The position numbers were made by a program, and so were the translations under genes. Below are positions 30,171-39,145 of a stretch of DNA of 60,000 nucleotides, one piece after another. This DNA is from Strigamia acuminata (Eukaryota; Arthropoda; Chilopoda; Geophilomorpha; Linotaeniidae): NCBI GenBank assembly GCA_949358305.1, contig OX442315.1, forward strand, positions 1,862,001 to 1,922,000, in the 5' to 3' direction. The first letter of the stretch is position 1. Each line of letters begins with the position of its first letter. The notes under the pieces were generated by a model that worked only from the letters and a program-made list of their open reading frames with translations, did no database searches and was not told the origin of the DNA.

Positions 30171-31175
30171 ATGCCAACCATAACAAATGATCATTTTTTA
30201 GATCTTCCATTGCCACCTTCATCCGAAACTACTCGTTTTTGTCTTTTCCCCATACGTTATCAAACCATATGGGACTTTTACAAACGTCAGGCGAGTATCG
30301 CATGGCACGTAGAAGAAATAAATTTTAAAACCGATGTTGCAGATTTCAAAGCTCTCAGTGAAGATGAGCAAGAATTTATAAAACATATCTTGGCTTTTTT
30401 TGTGGCTGGCGACGTCCTTGTTGGGGATATGTTAAAAAAAGATTTTGTAAATCTACCTGTAATTGAAGCTGAATATTTTTACACAATTCAAGCTTATGTT
30501 GAAAATATTCATTTCGAAACTTACAGTTTAATGATTAACAGTCTGATATTAGATGAGGATGAAAGAAACCGGTTATTAAATATGGCATCTACGAATCACA
30601 ATCTTAAAACCAAAATTGAGTGGATTGACAGTTATATTAATAATCCATCCGTTACTGTGGGTGAAAAAATATTAGTCACGGCAATTGCCGAAGGAATATT
30701 TTTTTCCGGAGCATTTGCTGCAATATTCTGGTTAAAAGACAGGGGTTTAATGCCAGGATTAACATTTGCAAATGAGTTAATAAGTAGGGACGAATCTCTA
30801 CATTGTGAATTTGCATGCGAAATATTCAAAAATCACATTTTTTACAAACCACCGACTAGTGTTGTGAAAGATATGCTCTGTTTAGCTGTTGACATGGAGA
30901 TCAAGTTTTACGAGGATGCGTTACCAAGAGATCTACGCAATATGAACAAAAGAACAATGAGTCAATACATAAAATATATTGCTGATCGCTTGTCCTTTAA
31001 TTTGATTGGTGAAGTGATATACGCTGCTGAAAATCCGTTTGAATTCATGACAACATCGTCGTATACAGGGAAGACCAATTTTTTTGAGAGAAAAGTGAGC
31101 GAGTATGGGAAGGTCAACATTAAAGCCGAGACGAATATACCTGGCGATAATATTTTTGGTATAACAGATTTTTAG
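30171..31175 (+). CDS. rnr2: Ribonucleoside-diphosphate reductase small subunit (class Ia R2)
   Basis: A 334-residue R2 protein. Diiron ligands are all visible: Asp81 (VAGD), Glu111 and His114 (ENIHFETY), Glu174 (AEGIFF), Glu208 and His211 (RDESLH). Tyr118 is the radical-bearing tyrosine. RGLMPGLTFANELISRDE matches eukaryotic-type R2. The C-terminal tail ends FGITDF, the kind of short acidic peptide that docks on the large subunit. The enzyme makes dNDPs from NDPs, and with the TMK gene it would raise dNTP supply for viral DNA synthesis. No large-subunit gene is in the window, so the partner is elsewhere, lost, or the host's. The N-terminus is shorter than in host R2, as is usual for viral forms. 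It ends exactly where the opposite-strand gene ends. Confidence 0.95.
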   Translation: MPTITNDHFLDLPLPPSSETTRFCLFPIRYQTIWDFYKRQASIAWHVEEINFKTDVADFKALSEDEQEFIKHILAFFVAGDVLVGDMLKKDFVNLPVIEAEYFYTIQAYVENIHFETYSLMINSLILDEDERNRLLNMASTNHNLKTKIEWIDSYINNPSVTVGEKILVTAIAEGIFFSGAFAAIFWLKDRGLMPGLTFANELISRDESLHCEFACEIFKNHIFYKPPTSVVKDMLCLAVDMEIKFYEDALPRDLRNMNKRTMSQYIKYIADRLSFNLIGEVIYAAENPFEFMTTSSYTGKTNFFERKVSEYGKVNIKAETNIPGDNIFGITDF

Positions 31176-32543
31176 TTATTTCTTGTGTAAGTACTCCATG
31201 CAAGAAGTAATCAAATCGTCCCTAGTCACAATATCTAATAACTGGTAAATATCTTTTTCATGAAATACAAAAAAATCTGTAATTTCATCTATAGTCAGTC
31301 TGCTATCGTATGTCGTCTTTTGCGTGACGTTAACTATAAAATCACGCAGATTAAATAATAATTTCTGAAACAAATCTATTTCCTGTTTGCGTTGCACGCT
31401 TTTTATGTGTATTGATTTATTTAATATCATTCTACATCTTTCAAACATGGAGCACAGAAATGTCAAATAATAAAATTGAGTACTTTTTTTGTTGGCCAGA
31501 AATATGTAATATAAGGTCTGTTGCCTGGAATCTGTGAATTCTAGTTTGTTTATAGCAAGATTATATGCCACTTCCGACCAATTTTCTTGTTTTATTTGCA
31601 TATGTATGTCATATAATTCCTGCTTTTTCAAATAAGAGCCCTTCAACCAACTCAAATTCCGTGTACGTAGTTCAGGAAAATCTAACTCTAGTACTATACG
31701 CCGTATAGATTCAATAGGGATTTCTGCCGCTTTAATAAAATCACGCTTTAGTCCGAAATCATTCATCATGCAAAGATAGCTATACATGGCATAAATTGAA
31801 TGTGTGAATCCTTTAGAGTAAGAAATGACACATATTTTTTGGCATAAATAGAAACACATGTATAAATTTTCTACTGGTGAAAATAAATCCTCCATAAACA
31901 CATTCTCGTTTTCTATTTTTGAAATCAAGTCAATATTCAAATCATTTAATAGTGTTTTAGGAAATTCCATATTTTCAAAATTTTTAAGCAACTGCTCGTT
32001 CGCAATATCACATAAATTAGGTTTGTTCTCGTTTGTGGTAGTCTGTTTAGAAGATAATAGCAAGTTCATTAAATCAAAAATTGGTTTTGTCACATTATGT
32101 TTGTCGTTTTCCAAATCTTCAAAATTTAGGTTTTCTAAATTCAACGTATCGCACGGAACGGTTCCCTTAATTCTAGTAAAAACATTTACATCCCGTTTAA
32201 AAAATAGACTTAGAAACCATGCATTCCATGCCAAAACCCGTCCGTAAAAGATTTTTACATTACCATCTATTAAAAATAGTGGTGGCTGGTTTACAAAACG
32301 GCTGCTGTTTATAAAACCTACTGCATTATATGGAAAATCACATACAGCGGTTTGTGCCAATTGATCCTCCACGGCAAATCTGTCGCTTCGTTTATTTAAT
32401 ACCTGCTCCAATTCATATAATTGATGATTAGTAGAATTAAGAGTATATATGTATGCAGATTGATTACCGATTAATACCGAGGAAACAGAATCTTGTACAT
32501 CGGGCAATAACGATTGAACAAGCCTTTTTAAATTGGACATCAT
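31176..32543 (-). CDS. Unknown viral-type protein, 455 aa
   Basis: A large intact ORF that converges on RNR2; the two stop codons abut with no base between them, a compact viral layout. Two ATG codons open it (32543 and 32540), 17 nt downstream of a TTTTTTTAAA tract on its strand. It is a soluble, mostly helical protein with no signal peptide. The middle contains a Cys-rich hydrophobic segment (LYMCFYLCQKICVISYSKG) and a helix-rich C-terminus with many aromatic residues. Size and location suggest a virus-specific structural or expression factor, but no motif lets me name it, and it does not show RNA-polymerase signatures. Confidence 0.55.
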   Translation of the reverse strand: MMSNLKRLVQSLLPDVQDSVSSVLIGNQSAYIYTLNSTNHQLYELEQVLNKRSDRFAVEDQLAQTAVCDFPYNAVGFINSSRFVNQPPLFLIDGNVKIFYGRVLAWNAWFLSLFFKRDVNVFTRIKGTVPCDTLNLENLNFEDLENDKHNVTKPIFDLMNLLLSSKQTTTNENKPNLCDIANEQLLKNFENMEFPKTLLNDLNIDLISKIENENVFMEDLFSPVENLYMCFYLCQKICVISYSKGFTHSIYAMYSYLCMMNDFGLKRDFIKAAEIPIESIRRIVLELDFPELRTRNLSWLKGSYLKKQELYDIHMQIKQENWSEVAYNLAINKLEFTDSRQQTLYYIFLANKKSTQFYYLTFLCSMFERCRMILNKSIHIKSVQRKQEIDLFQKLLFNLRDFIVNVTQKTTYDSRLTIDEITDFFVFHEKDIYQLLDIVTRDDLITSCMEYLHKK

Positions 32544-32639
32544 TGTTGTTTTTTTTATTATTTAAAAAAAATTAGACTGTTTGTACTTAAAAATAATTTT
32601 GTCCGGTTTTTTTATAACGTATAAATAGGGTAGTCTCCA

Positions 32640-32775
32640 AAATATCGAATGACAAAATGTCTAATCTATAATGTCTAAACTGAAATGTCTAATCTGAAAT
32701 GTTGAATGGACAAAATGTCTAATCAAAAAAATGTCTAATGCAAAATGTCTAGCACTTAAATGTCCAATTCCAATG
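32640..32775. repeat. Degenerate short tandem repeat (AATGTCTAAT-type)
   Basis: The core AATGTCTAA recurs about eight times with 14-20-bp spacing and many variants. It lies between the 455-residue gene's promoter side and a miniature transposon. No coding potential is supported. Confidence 0.7.
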
Positions 32776-32870
32776 TTCAAAGCAACCCATTGGTACTTCC
32801 CTGTGATGCACGAAAACACATTATGGGAACGATCATGGTGGATATTTTGTGTTAATGTGTAATTAATATG

Positions 32871-33273
32871 TACAGTCATGGACAAAAAAATTCCTTGTAG
32901 TTTAGTTGTTTTTATTTTATTAAGTTTATCTACCAGGTGGCATAAAAATCCATTGTCTTGCTCTAACAACAGTATTAAAAGATAAAAACCAGGCAAATAA
33001 TAATGTCACTAAATCTCAATGGATTTTTATACCACCTGTAGTGTTCATATATAATTAAATAACAAGTCATGTAGAGTTCACACAAGGAGAAAGACTTATT
33101 TATTGCTCGTATACTAATCCAGAGTGGCCTTGCGGTCGTATGTTACATAATATATAACCTTGGGTTGCTTATTGCGCCATCTAGTGATAACACTTAACAT
33201 CACGATACCACATCACCTGGTGATTAACTTAAAACAGCTAAACAGCAGGAAAGTTTTTTTGACCATGACTGTA
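32871..33273. mobile_element. Tc1/mariner-type miniature inverted-repeat element (~403 bp)
   Basis: Outer ends are TACAGTCATGGACAAAAAAA on the left and its near-complement TTTTTTTGACCATGACTGTA on the right. CAGTCATGG(A/C)CAAAA is the typical Tc1-like terminal sequence and the outermost TA is the expected target duplication. An internal inverted repeat (CTACCAGGTGGCATAAAAAT at about 32929 against its complement at about 33018) lies inside. There is no transposase ORF, so it is non-autonomous. It inserted between two viral genes. Confidence 0.8.
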
Positions 33274-33751
33274 CCTTGATTGAGGCTAGTGAAAGGCTAC
33301 GACGCGTTTTAACTTCCTGTATCTTGGTTCTGTCTAATGTGTAGCCACCATGTTTTAACATTATTTGAAGTGTATTCACCGTTAAAAGTGAATAAATACA
33401 CCATATTAATCTAACAGACTTTGTTTAACTATTTCAGTTTGTGTTGATTCAATTTTAATTTAAAATACAATGTGATAAGAGGAGTGTCATACTTCCATTT
33501 AAACAGAGTTTGCCTCACCTAAACTGATCTAGAAATAGAAGAAGTTCAGCAGACAATGCTTACTGCAAGGGGTAACTATGCAGCGTCCACCACGTTTAAT
33601 GTATTTCTGTTTGAAAATAATTTGTTCCCATCATTGATAGTTTGTAAGTTGATGGTTGTAAAGGGGGCGGCGCTTACTGACCTATAAATCTTCTGTATTA
33701 ATAGATACAGTAATGCTTTTTCTTTTACACTGGTATTTTAATGTTAAAAAA

Positions 33752-34765
33752 ATGAGTAAACGAACATCAAAAAAGAAAAGAAAAACGCATTTACACAGCA
33801 TTTCGATTTACGACGAGGTATTGTTTGAAACAGATAAGGAAAAATTTATAGTACATGATATAAATTTAATTCATTATGAAAATGTTTTCACACAAAATGT
33901 TGATCACGGCGACGACAGACTCTATCTGGAAAAGAAAGATTCAAGCAAAAGTGGTTTTTACATACACATTTCTCCACATATTACAGCTTGGCATAACAAT
34001 GTTCCATCGGAAATGGTATATAATAATGAATTGGCCAAGTTTGGTTTAACACCGAAGATTATTACTTGGTGGATGAACACAAATACAGAAATTGTAACGA
34101 TTTATAAATACGATGAAAAGGATGACATAATCTCGTTGTACAATTATAGAAATAAAATGGAAATAGATAAAAATAAATGTTTTAATATTACGATTCAATT
34201 CTTAATCGACTGCCTAAAATATTTAAAGGACTATGCTATCTTTCCTACCGTCATGTCTCCTAAGCGTATTTTTATAAACTTGACAAAGCAGAAATTGGGT
34301 TTTTACGAAAATGGACATTTTCAGTTTTTGCCTTGGCAAGTTAATGAATCTCTAAGAATAGTCGATGTCGTATATACACATCCAGATACTAGAACATTTT
34401 CTCCTGCTAATAAATATAAATATGCAGAATCGTTTAAATTAGACTCAAAAGTAACGGGGTTATTGAATTTTTATATCGGATCATTGACACTGCTATATTT
34501 TTGCTTGACTGGAACAGCCGTTCCAGCAAAGAATTCATTATATAAAGAAGAAAAAATAATGTGTAAATTACCAAATGGAATTTGTAAATCTACTTATCTT
34601 TATGATAATAGGTACTATGAATTTTTTCATAGATATTATTGCATTATCGGATTAAAAACTTTATCCAATACGCTTAAAACTTCATTTATGTTAAACAATA
34701 CAGCAGACGAATTCCTAAAGACGTACGAAGATTTACTGTCTTCTGCTAAACGTTTACATGAGTAA
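33752..34765 (+). CDS. Protein-kinase-like protein lacking catalytic residues (putative pseudokinase)
   Basis: The ATG at 33752 is preferred, directly after GTTAAAAAA; a further in-frame start lies at 33713. The 337-residue protein begins with a basic stretch (SKRTSKKKRK). A helix-C-like segment (MVYNNELAKFGLTPKII, about residues 88-104), a hinge-like YKYDE and the segment LKYLKDYAIFPTVMSPKRIFINL (155-177) follow the kinase pattern 'E..L...G..P.I', then 'LK.LH..gi.H.D..P.NI.I'. In that alignment the HxD positions read P and V (165, 167), the catalytic-loop Asn is Arg172 and the DFG position reads ENG. It would therefore be inactive as a kinase. Viral Ser/Thr kinases are common in nuclear arthropod viruses. 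The resemblance is by eye and could be wrong. Confidence 0.4.
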   Translation: MSKRTSKKKRKTHLHSISIYDEVLFETDKEKFIVHDINLIHYENVFTQNVDHGDDRLYLEKKDSSKSGFYIHISPHITAWHNNVPSEMVYNNELAKFGLTPKIITWWMNTNTEIVTIYKYDEKDDIISLYNYRNKMEIDKNKCFNITIQFLIDCLKYLKDYAIFPTVMSPKRIFINLTKQKLGFYENGHFQFLPWQVNESLRIVDVVYTHPDTRTFSPANKYKYAESFKLDSKVTGLLNFYIGSLTLLYFCLTGTAVPAKNSLYKEEKIMCKLPNGICKSTYLYDNRYYEFFHRYYCIIGLKTLSNTLKTSFMLNNTADEFLKTYEDLLSSAKRLHE

Positions 34766-34818
34766 TTAATTATACCATCATTCATTCCAATAACTTAAAA
34801 CATTTTTTTTAAAAAAAA

Positions 34819-35454
34819 ATGGTCATTATCTATTTAATATTTTCTGTGTTAACAGTTGGTTTGTTTGTTTTCAAATGGTTTTTTACGTTGAGCTTAAATG
34901 TAGTAGAACCAATCAATGATTTTTATAAAAACCTCTGTAAGTTTAAGGAAACGTTGATGTTTTTAGATCCTGTTCGCAATATAAGAAACTGCAGTGATGG
35001 TGGTAAGGTAGTCGACAAATTAAATCACGAAAACGAATATTGGAACAACGCAGTTTCAAAAAAGGAGCGAAACAATTGTCTGGTTTTTAATACACCTATT
35101 CCTGATCCAACGTCTATTGACCACTATATAATATGTCCATCGTTTAAAAAGTCATTTCGTGTTAAATGTCCAGATTATTTTGCCTTTGATCAAATAAAGA
35201 ACGAATGTATTTATAAAACTACATGCTTCGGGATGCCTTTCGGGGAATTAAAAAAATTTACAAATTACGATTATAAAAACAGTGATGCAGTTAAAATACG
35301 TATTGACAAGGTAGATACTGATAGAATGTATTTCATTTGCAACGGTGAAAACCGCATCCTCAGTATAAGTGATTGTAAAGGAAAAAATCAAATATTTGAT
35401 CAAACGTCTTCTTCATGTAAAGATCTAATCCTTCCTGCAAAATTAAACAAGTAG
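34819..35454 (+). CDS. Membrane-anchored protein with chitin-binding type-2 (peritrophin-A-like) domains, 11K/Ac145-like
   Basis: The start codon is the last A of a T8A9 tract. Residues 1-27 are an uncleaved-looking signal anchor (IYLIFSVLTVGLFVFKWFF). Two Cys-spaced modules follow: one at about 89-140 with PIPDPTS..HYIICP..KVKCPDYFAFD-type spacing ending FDQIKNEC, and a second at about 172-203 (YFICN, DCKG, IFDQTSSSCK). This is the pattern of CBM14 domains, which bind chitin. Baculo- and nudiviruses use such proteins (Ac145/Ac150, VP91) to act at the peritrophic matrix. Length 211 aa, intact. It fits an entry role beside P74 and the PIF-5-like gene. An alternative is a PIF-3-type anchor protein. 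Confidence 0.6.
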   Translation: MVIIYLIFSVLTVGLFVFKWFFTLSLNVVEPINDFYKNLCKFKETLMFLDPVRNIRNCSDGGKVVDKLNHENEYWNNAVSKKERNNCLVFNTPIPDPTSIDHYIICPSFKKSFRVKCPDYFAFDQIKNECIYKTTCFGMPFGELKKFTNYDYKNSDAVKIRIDKVDTDRMYFICNGENRILSISDCKGKNQIFDQTSSSCKDLILPAKLNK

Positions 35455-35578
35455 ATTATTTGTTTGTAGACAATATGTTCCTGTTGAAGTAAAAGTAGAT
35501 TCCAGAGTCCCTCGCGTGTATTGAACATCGAGCTTTTGTTTAAAAAAAAATGTTTCAACATTCTGGATGTGAGATGAT

Positions 35579-36409
35579 TCAAGTATTTAAAGCATAATGT
35601 CGTACTTGATCCACGGTGGGTCTGATATAATTACGAACAGATTTTGTTTCTGAGTGACCCATTAATTGCGCCAAAACATGAAAAGGAAATGCAATATTTT
35701 TTTCAATCATAATTGAATATTTCTTAGTGCAAAAGAAGCTTCTCATTCCATGAAATCCCTTTTTCTTTTCAACAACACCGCAGTTGTGTAATATTCGTTT
35801 CAATCTGCGTCGCCAATTATCATAAGTCGTGGGAAACAAATACTCACTTTTGAGTGAGAGAACGTATGGTCTCAGCTCATCGTGGAAGTACGGTTTATCC
35901 GTATCAGAAATGAAAACTGTTCTAGATTTATTTCCTTTTCCGCGTGTAACAATCACCTCCATCGGTGTTTTCTCACAGCCGACTAAAAAATCAGCATTTT
36001 TTATGCTCAAAATTTCGTGTATTCTTAAACCGGTTCTTATGGCTAGTGAAATGCAATGGTACATTCCCACATCTTCCACAAAACCATGTATAGATTCGTT
36101 TAGAAAACTGTTTATTTGTGTTTGGTCATAATTGTTTACTTTGGTCGACTTACTGCGATCTTTTGATGGTACGGGCATAGGTTGCAGGTTACGATTTTTT
36201 AAGACGTATGTGTTTAACGTGATAACCATCAATCTTCTGGTGTTACGTGATCTGTTATTGTAATATTGATCTACATAATTCTGAACATTTTCTGTTGTTA
36301 TTTCATTAGTTGAAAATTCATTGTAGAATTTATTCAGATTTCTGAGATAGGTCTTACAAGATTTCTCACCTAAGTTTCTACTTTCTAGAGTGTTTATAGA
36401 GATATTCAT
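35579..36409 (-). CDS. Tyrosine recombinase (viral integrase, lambda-integrase fold)
   Basis: A 276-residue protein with an N-terminal SAM-like core-binding region (residues 10-70) and a complete catalytic set: Arg129 in TGLRIHE, Lys158 or Lys161 in RGKGNKS, His220 and Arg223 in HGMR, His252 in LMGHSE, and Tyr261 in RNYIR. It would cut and join DNA through a 3'-phosphotyrosine link. Homologous integrases are core genes of nudiviruses and are kept in bracoviruses, where they excise or resolve viral DNA. Endogenous nimaviruses also carry one. It has no transposon-like flanks, and it is embedded among viral ORFs. An A/T tract lies 70 nt upstream at 36476-36494. The target site is unknown. Confidence 0.85.
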   Translation of the reverse strand: MNISINTLESRNLGEKSCKTYLRNLNKFYNEFSTNEITTENVQNYVDQYYNNRSRNTRRLMVITLNTYVLKNRNLQPMPVPSKDRSKSTKVNNYDQTQINSFLNESIHGFVEDVGMYHCISLAIRTGLRIHEILSIKNADFLVGCEKTPMEVIVTRGKGNKSRTVFISDTDKPYFHDELRPYVLSLKSEYLFPTTYDNWRRRLKRILHNCGVVEKKKGFHGMRSFFCTKKYSIMIEKNIAFPFHVLAQLMGHSETKSVRNYIRPTVDQVRHYALNT

Positions 36410-36650
36410 TTAAAATTTTTCTACACACTTTTGTCTGTTGTTACTCTTATTATTATAGAGTGTACACACTAACAATCTTTTTTTTAAAAAAAAATATATT
36501 TACTTAATTCGAATAAAGTTCAAATTTTTTAATTAAATCATTGTGTAGGAATTGAAGGGCTGATTTAGTTTTGAAACTATAATTAATAACTAGTCATTTA
36601 AAAAATACGTAGGAAAAGAATAATAATTTTATAAATTTTATCAGTTGACA

Positions 36651-37538
36651 ATGGGATTGAAAGTAATGATGAGAGCAATGCGAAAATTTCCTGGCCGCGC
36701 CGGAAAGAAATTTGGTGACCTGCATATTAAAAAGGGTAAAGGTCATTTTGATCATTTTAAGTACATGGCAAGTGTAGATAAGAAAATAAAATTATCTCAT
36801 TTTAAACAAATTAAGGAAGTGGTTGACGTAAAGAAATTTCAAAATATACAATCGAAAAAGCTGGTTGATGCTTTAGAACTCACCGATATCACCAAACCTC
36901 AATTGAAAAATGCTTTTGAAAATGCAGCTACGTTGCAGAAGTTTTTGGAAAAAAAACCAAAATTTGTAGAACAAGCAAAAGCTTATTTAAAGTTAATGAT
37001 TTACGGTACTGGTGTGGCCATTGGTGCAACAGCCTTGGGGTTTTTCTATAAACACTTGGCTGACTATGCAAATGCAAATTCGGGTTGTTTCAAAATAACA
37101 AAAAATGCAGTAGGTGAACCTGATGTTTGTAAAATACCCGATTTATCTTGTTGTTCTCCAAAGAATCATGCCGGAGTTACAATTTGTGACAACCTGGGAG
37201 ACATAACTAATAAATGTGATGGTTGGAAAGACGCCACAGACGTAGATTGTTGTAACGGCCAATGTTTAAAACCGATTGGTGACAAGGAGGACGATAATAT
37301 AACATACATTTGTCAAGAAAAAACTTTACCCGAAGCGTTTTTAGATTTTATAAAACATAATGTTGAGTATGTAGCTAAAACCGCTGGTGATTTGTTTAAG
37401 TCAATTGTATTACCTATCATCATTGCAATTTTATTTGGTGGACTTGGTATTTTTATTTCTTACATAATTATAAGAAAAATTTTATCAAGTATATCACAAC
37501 CTCCAATAATAACAACCACAGATGATTCTTCCGATTAA
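36651..37538 (+). CDS. Probable PIF-5/ODV-E56 envelope protein homologue
   Basis: ATG 36651 starts a 295-residue protein. The first 110 residues are basic and helical. A membrane-like segment YGTGVAIGATALGFF (about 119-134) precedes a Cys-rich ectodomain of about 90 residues (SGCFKIT, VCKIPDLSCCSP, ITNKCDGW, DCCNGQC, YICQE). A strong C-terminal helix (about 254-283) ends in a short tail. This order and the SGC..C..CC pattern fit ODV-E56/PIF-5, part of the per os entry apparatus, and a P74 gene is nearby. The identification is by eye and less certain than for P74. It is intact and close to a tyrosine recombinase, as in several endogenous nudivirus clusters. Confidence 0.5.
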   Translation: MGLKVMMRAMRKFPGRAGKKFGDLHIKKGKGHFDHFKYMASVDKKIKLSHFKQIKEVVDVKKFQNIQSKKLVDALELTDITKPQLKNAFENAATLQKFLEKKPKFVEQAKAYLKLMIYGTGVAIGATALGFFYKHLADYANANSGCFKITKNAVGEPDVCKIPDLSCCSPKNHAGVTICDNLGDITNKCDGWKDATDVDCCNGQCLKPIGDKEDDNITYICQEKTLPEAFLDFIKHNVEYVAKTAGDLFKSIVLPIIIAILFGGLGIFISYIIIRKILSSISQPPIITTTDDSSD

Positions 37539-37549
37539 ATTATTCATAT

Positions 37550-38107
37550 TTAATTGCTAATAATCGCCCGTTTTCCTGTAACTTGTCTTCCTATACCCTC
37601 ATGCGTCTTCCCGTTACTTATCTTCTTGTGCTCACGGTAATATTTTTTATACATGCTTGACATTAATAAAGTTGTATCTAGCAATAATTCAATTTTTTCT
37701 AATTTGTGTTGTACGGTACTGGTACGCTTTGTCATTGCAATAATGTTTTCTGCGTCTTTTTCGTCGTCTATAATAACTACATTTCCTTCAGTTAAATTGT
37801 ACAAACAGCACTTTCGGTTTTTGGGTAATTTATTTTTTATGTCGCACCATTGTTTATTGTCTAATAAGAATGGATTGTCTGTGAATTGAACGTCAACATT
37901 CATTTTTCGTTTGACAGCATCCGAAAACATACGTTGTGATATTGCACTAGATGACAACCAAAACGTATCGTCATTGTTATAACACCTGTACATACATGGT
38001 AGTATAATTTTCCCATAATAAAATAAAATAATAAAATTTTTTTCATGAATCCAAAACGGGATGTAGGTCCCCATGTCACAGAATCCATTTACATTGTACA
38101 TTAACAT
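37550..38107 (-). CDS. Unknown viral-type protein, 185 aa
   Basis: Converges on the PIF-5-like gene with an 11-bp gap. It starts at ATG 38107 (a second ATG is two codons later). The N-terminal third is hydrophobic and aromatic (YIPFWIHEKNFIILFYY), then DTFWLSSSAISQRMF suggests a small DNA-binding-like helical element, and the C-terminal half is basic. A T8A5 tract lies about 90 nt upstream. The N-terminal strand-rich part loosely recalls BRO-N domains, but the match is too weak to assign. No function given. Confidence 0.45.
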   Translation of the reverse strand: MLMYNVNGFCDMGTYIPFWIHEKNFIILFYYGKIILPCMYRCYNNDDTFWLSSSAISQRMFSDAVKRKMNVDVQFTDNPFLLDNKQWCDIKNKLPKNRKCCLYNLTEGNVVIIDDEKDAENIIAMTKRTSTVQHKLEKIELLLDTTLLMSSMYKKYYREHKKISNGKTHEGIGRQVTGKRAIISN

Positions 38108-38303
38108 CTTTATGTATGATAATAAAATGATAAACAGGAAGATTCTTATATATCCTCTGAAACAATTGTAATGAAACTAAATTGTAGATCACAATGTTTT
38201 TTTTAAAAATGTGTTGTTTTAATATTTATGTGTGAATCTATTCCTAAATAAGTATTTATTCTATTATTTATATTTATTTTAAACGTTTAATACAGGACAC
38301 CAC

Positions 38304-38347
38304 ATATCAATAGTTATTAATTAATAATAATTAATAACTATTGATAT
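38304..38347. repeat. Perfect 20-bp inverted repeat with 4-nt spacer
   Basis: Arm atatcaatagttattaatta (38304-38323) and its exact reverse complement (38328-38347) are separated by ATAA. It lies 35 nt upstream of the ORF starting at 38383 and in the divergent space before the gene ending at 37550. Such a palindrome could be an operator, a replication element like a homologous region, or a recombinase site. Its function is not known. Confidence 0.9.
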
Positions 38348-38382
38348 ATATACATCCAAACAAATAATATTGGCAGATTACA

Positions 38383-38928
38383 ATGTCTACTATAGATTCT
38401 TCTCTTGTTGATATGATATCGGATCAATGGAAATGGATTATCAATCAACATTTGTTAGAAATTATTAATCTCAACAAAGTAATTGATGTCACTCATTTGT
38501 TTAGTTTTTTGAAAGTAATAACAAACTTAGTAAAGAGTCCAGATCTAGTTCGAGGTTTGATAGTATTTGACGAATTGCAACAAAACCAAGCTTCTCTTTC
38601 TACCAGAGCTTGTCTCCTTTATAAAAAGTTCAATTTGATTCCGGTTTTCTTGATATGGAATTTTAAAGGAACATGTATCAAATTAAGTAACACATTAAAT
38701 TATAATTTATCTTTTTTAACGGAAGTAATATGTAAATCCAACCAATCCCAATTTCCTATTTTGATTAAAGGCATTAAAGGTGAAATACAATTACAAAATA
38801 TAATTAGCAGTAATATTATAAATAAAACAATTATCGTTTTTAATGGATTGTCTGATAGACGATTAAATACCGAAGATTGGTTCAAATCCTACATAGGATT
38901 ACCAGATGTAAAATTAGATTTTACCTGA
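38383..38928 (+). CDS. Unknown viral-type protein, 181 aa
   Basis: An intact AT-rich ORF starting 35 nt past a perfect palindrome. It is predicted soluble and mixed alpha/beta, with an early helix (QWKWIINQHLLEIINL), strand segments (NLIPVFLIWNFKGTCIKL, KTIIVFNGL) and a short C-terminal acidic end. No membrane helix, signal peptide or known motif. It lacks the T/A tract seen before many of its neighbours and might instead be controlled through the palindrome. Confidence 0.45.
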   Translation: MSTIDSSLVDMISDQWKWIINQHLLEIINLNKVIDVTHLFSFLKVITNLVKSPDLVRGLIVFDELQQNQASLSTRACLLYKKFNLIPVFLIWNFKGTCIKLSNTLNYNLSFLTEVICKSNQSQFPILIKGIKGEIQLQNIISSNIINKTIIVFNGLSDRRLNTEDWFKSYIGLPDVKLDFT

Positions 38929-39145
38929 ACGCAAAATAAACAATAATGTGTGGAAACCAGTTCTGAAATAAATTGAAATAAAGGACATAGAAATTAAAAA
39001 AAATCATTTAGATTTAATCTTTTATTGCTGAAGAAATATTAACATCATTAAAGTAATAGTATAATCTTTGTCATCACTGAAGTCTAATGGGCAGTTTACA
39101 ATTTAGCATAAAACTACATGTTTTTTCAATCTGCAGTCATGTCGT

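Noticed and set aside
36651-37538. The Cys-rich membrane protein as a host gene
   Set aside because: It is intronless and AT-rich, sits between viral ORFs and has a PIF-5-like layout, so a viral origin is preferred.
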